Assembly (NCBI GenBank): GCA_016192845.1
Contig: JACPTI010000093.1
Coordinates: 1-64,000 of the forward strand
Direction of reading: 5' to 3'
DNA length: 64,000 nt
Source of the DNA: Acidobacteriota bacterium
GTDB lineage: Bacteria; Acidobacteriota; Vicinamibacteria; Vicinamibacterales; UBA2999
The notes below the pieces were generated by a model. That model was not told the DNA's origin. It saw only the letters and a list, made by a program, of their open reading frames with translations, and searched no databases. A program made the translations under genes and the position numbers. Below, piece by piece: positions 63,264 to 64,000 of this stretch (positions are counted from its first letter, which is position 1; every line of letters starts with the position of its first letter).

Positions 63264-64000
63264 CGCCCGTATTGCGTCCGGTAGTAGGACCGGAAGGCGA
63301 GATCCTGCTCCTTGATCGGGCGCCACCACCACTCGTTGCGCCGGTACCAGTCGACGGTGTCCCGCAGGCCCTCGTCGAACGGTACGTGTGGCGCCCAGCC
63401 GAGCGCGCGCAGCTTGGTCGTGCCGAGACAGTATCGCCGGTCGTGCCCGGGCCGGTCGGGCACCGGCTGGATGAGCGACGCAGGCCGGCCAAGGGTCGCC
63501 AGGATCCGATGCGTCAGGTCGACGTTCATCACCTCGTTGCCGCCGCCGATGTTGTACACCTCGCCGTCGGCCCCCTGGTCGATCAGCAGGTCGAGCGCCG
63601 CGCAGTGGTCCTGGACGTGCAGCCAGTCGCGGACGTTCCGTCCGTCGCCGTACAGCGGCACGGGGAGGCCGTCGATCGCGTTGGTGACGAAGAGCGGGAT
63701 CACCTTCTCGGGAAACTGGTACGGCCCGTAGTTGTTCGACGCGCGGGTGATGATCACCGGCATGTTGTACGTCGCCCAGTAGCTGTAGGCCAGCCGGTCG
63801 GCGCCGGCCTTGCTCGCCGCATACGGATTGCGCGGCCGCAGCTCGTCGGTCTCGCGGCTCGCCCCGGTCGGCACGCTGCCGTACACCTCGTCGGTCGAGA
63901 TCTGCACGAACCGGCGGAGGCGCGGCGCGCGCCGCGCCGCTTCGAGCAGCACGAACGTCCCCTCCACGTCGGTCCGGATGAACTCGCCCGCGCCCAGGAT
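63260..64000 (-). CDS. rfbB: dTDP-glucose 4,6-dehydratase, 5' end outside window
   Basis: 246 codons of the C-terminal part are present. The frame is open to base 64000 (ILGAGEFIRTDVEGTFVLLEAAR). The catalytic motifs FVQISTDEVYGSV and PYAASKAGADRLAYSYW (YxxxK), then TRASNNYGPYQFPEKVIPLF and DHCAALDLLID identify RmlB/RfbB. The N-terminal Rossmann GxxGxxG is beyond the window. It makes dTDP-4-keto-6-deoxyglucose for surface polysaccharide. Confidence 0.93.
   Translation of the reverse strand: MLGAGEFIRTDVEGTFVLLEAARRAPRLRRFVQISTDEVYGSVPTGASRETDELRPRNPYAASKAGADRLAYSYWATYNMPVIITRASNNYGPYQFPEKVIPLFVTNAIDGLPVPLYGDGRNVRDWLHVQDHCAALDLLIDQGADGEVYNIGGGNEVMNVDLTHRILATLGRPASLIQPVPDRPGHDRRYCLGTTKLRALGWAPHVPFDEGLRDTVDWYRRNEWWWRPIKEQDLAFRSYYRTQYGR

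Overview
The window is GC-rich, densely coded bacterial chromosome with no rRNA, tRNA or CRISPR that I could see. Several features suggest Acidobacteriota, probably the Vicinamibacteria lineage: a Pkn-type Ser/Thr kinase carrying a PD40 beta-propeller, a TIGR02999-type ECF sigma factor, HAF-repeat proteins, a TonB receptor with a carboxypeptidase-regulatory N-terminus, and many palindromic and short-period repeats in spacers. That assignment is inference from gene style; no marker here settles it.

Layout. 0-5 kb: lepA (cut by the window edge), lepB and a small membrane protein, then a leftward group of a YggU-type protein, imidazolonepropionase (hutI) and a formimidoyl-THF cyclodeaminase. 5-10 kb: carbon starvation transporter cstA, a CC-terminal small protein and an ArsA/Get3-type ATPase, then an MHS-family transporter and a small membrane protein. 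10-16.4 kb: YggS-type PLP protein, TPR protein, DinG-type helicase, glyA and an RlmI-type methyltransferase. 16.6-26 kb: a Ser/Thr kinase, an ECF sigma factor, a beta-helix protein, a HAF-repeat protein and a VapBC pair, lying among gene remnants (HAF, TonB leader, reverse transcriptase, M50 protease, TonB receptor). 26-33 kb: an NTT-type nucleotide carrier fused to HEAT and cNMP-like domains, directly followed by two secreted kinase-like paralogues and faced by an exported PPP-type phosphatase. 33-46 kb: HupE-like protein, outer-membrane protein/HD-GYP/cupredoxin operon, M1 aminopeptidase, bicupin, MetE-like protein and TrkA/TrkH. 46-54 kb: slipin/NfeD pair, a RAYT transposase between its palindromes, an ENPP-type phosphodiesterase, a methyltransferase, a P-loop kinase and a PA2779/PA2778-type pair (the second frameshifted). 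54-64 kb: TPP riboswitch and thiC, a ClpC-like ATPase, a radical SAM protein and nucleotide-sugar enzymes.

Two observations stand out. First, nine intergenic spacers, and one site inside a gene, consist almost entirely of short tandem units arranged as a left arm, a centre and an inverted right arm. Most have a 7-nt period, and the unit differs at nearly every locus. Second, the carrier/kinase/kinase/phosphatase block could form an extracytoplasmic phosphorylation system with its own nucleotide supply. Palindromic elements of several other families sit inside or next to coding sequences and account for several of the broken genes.
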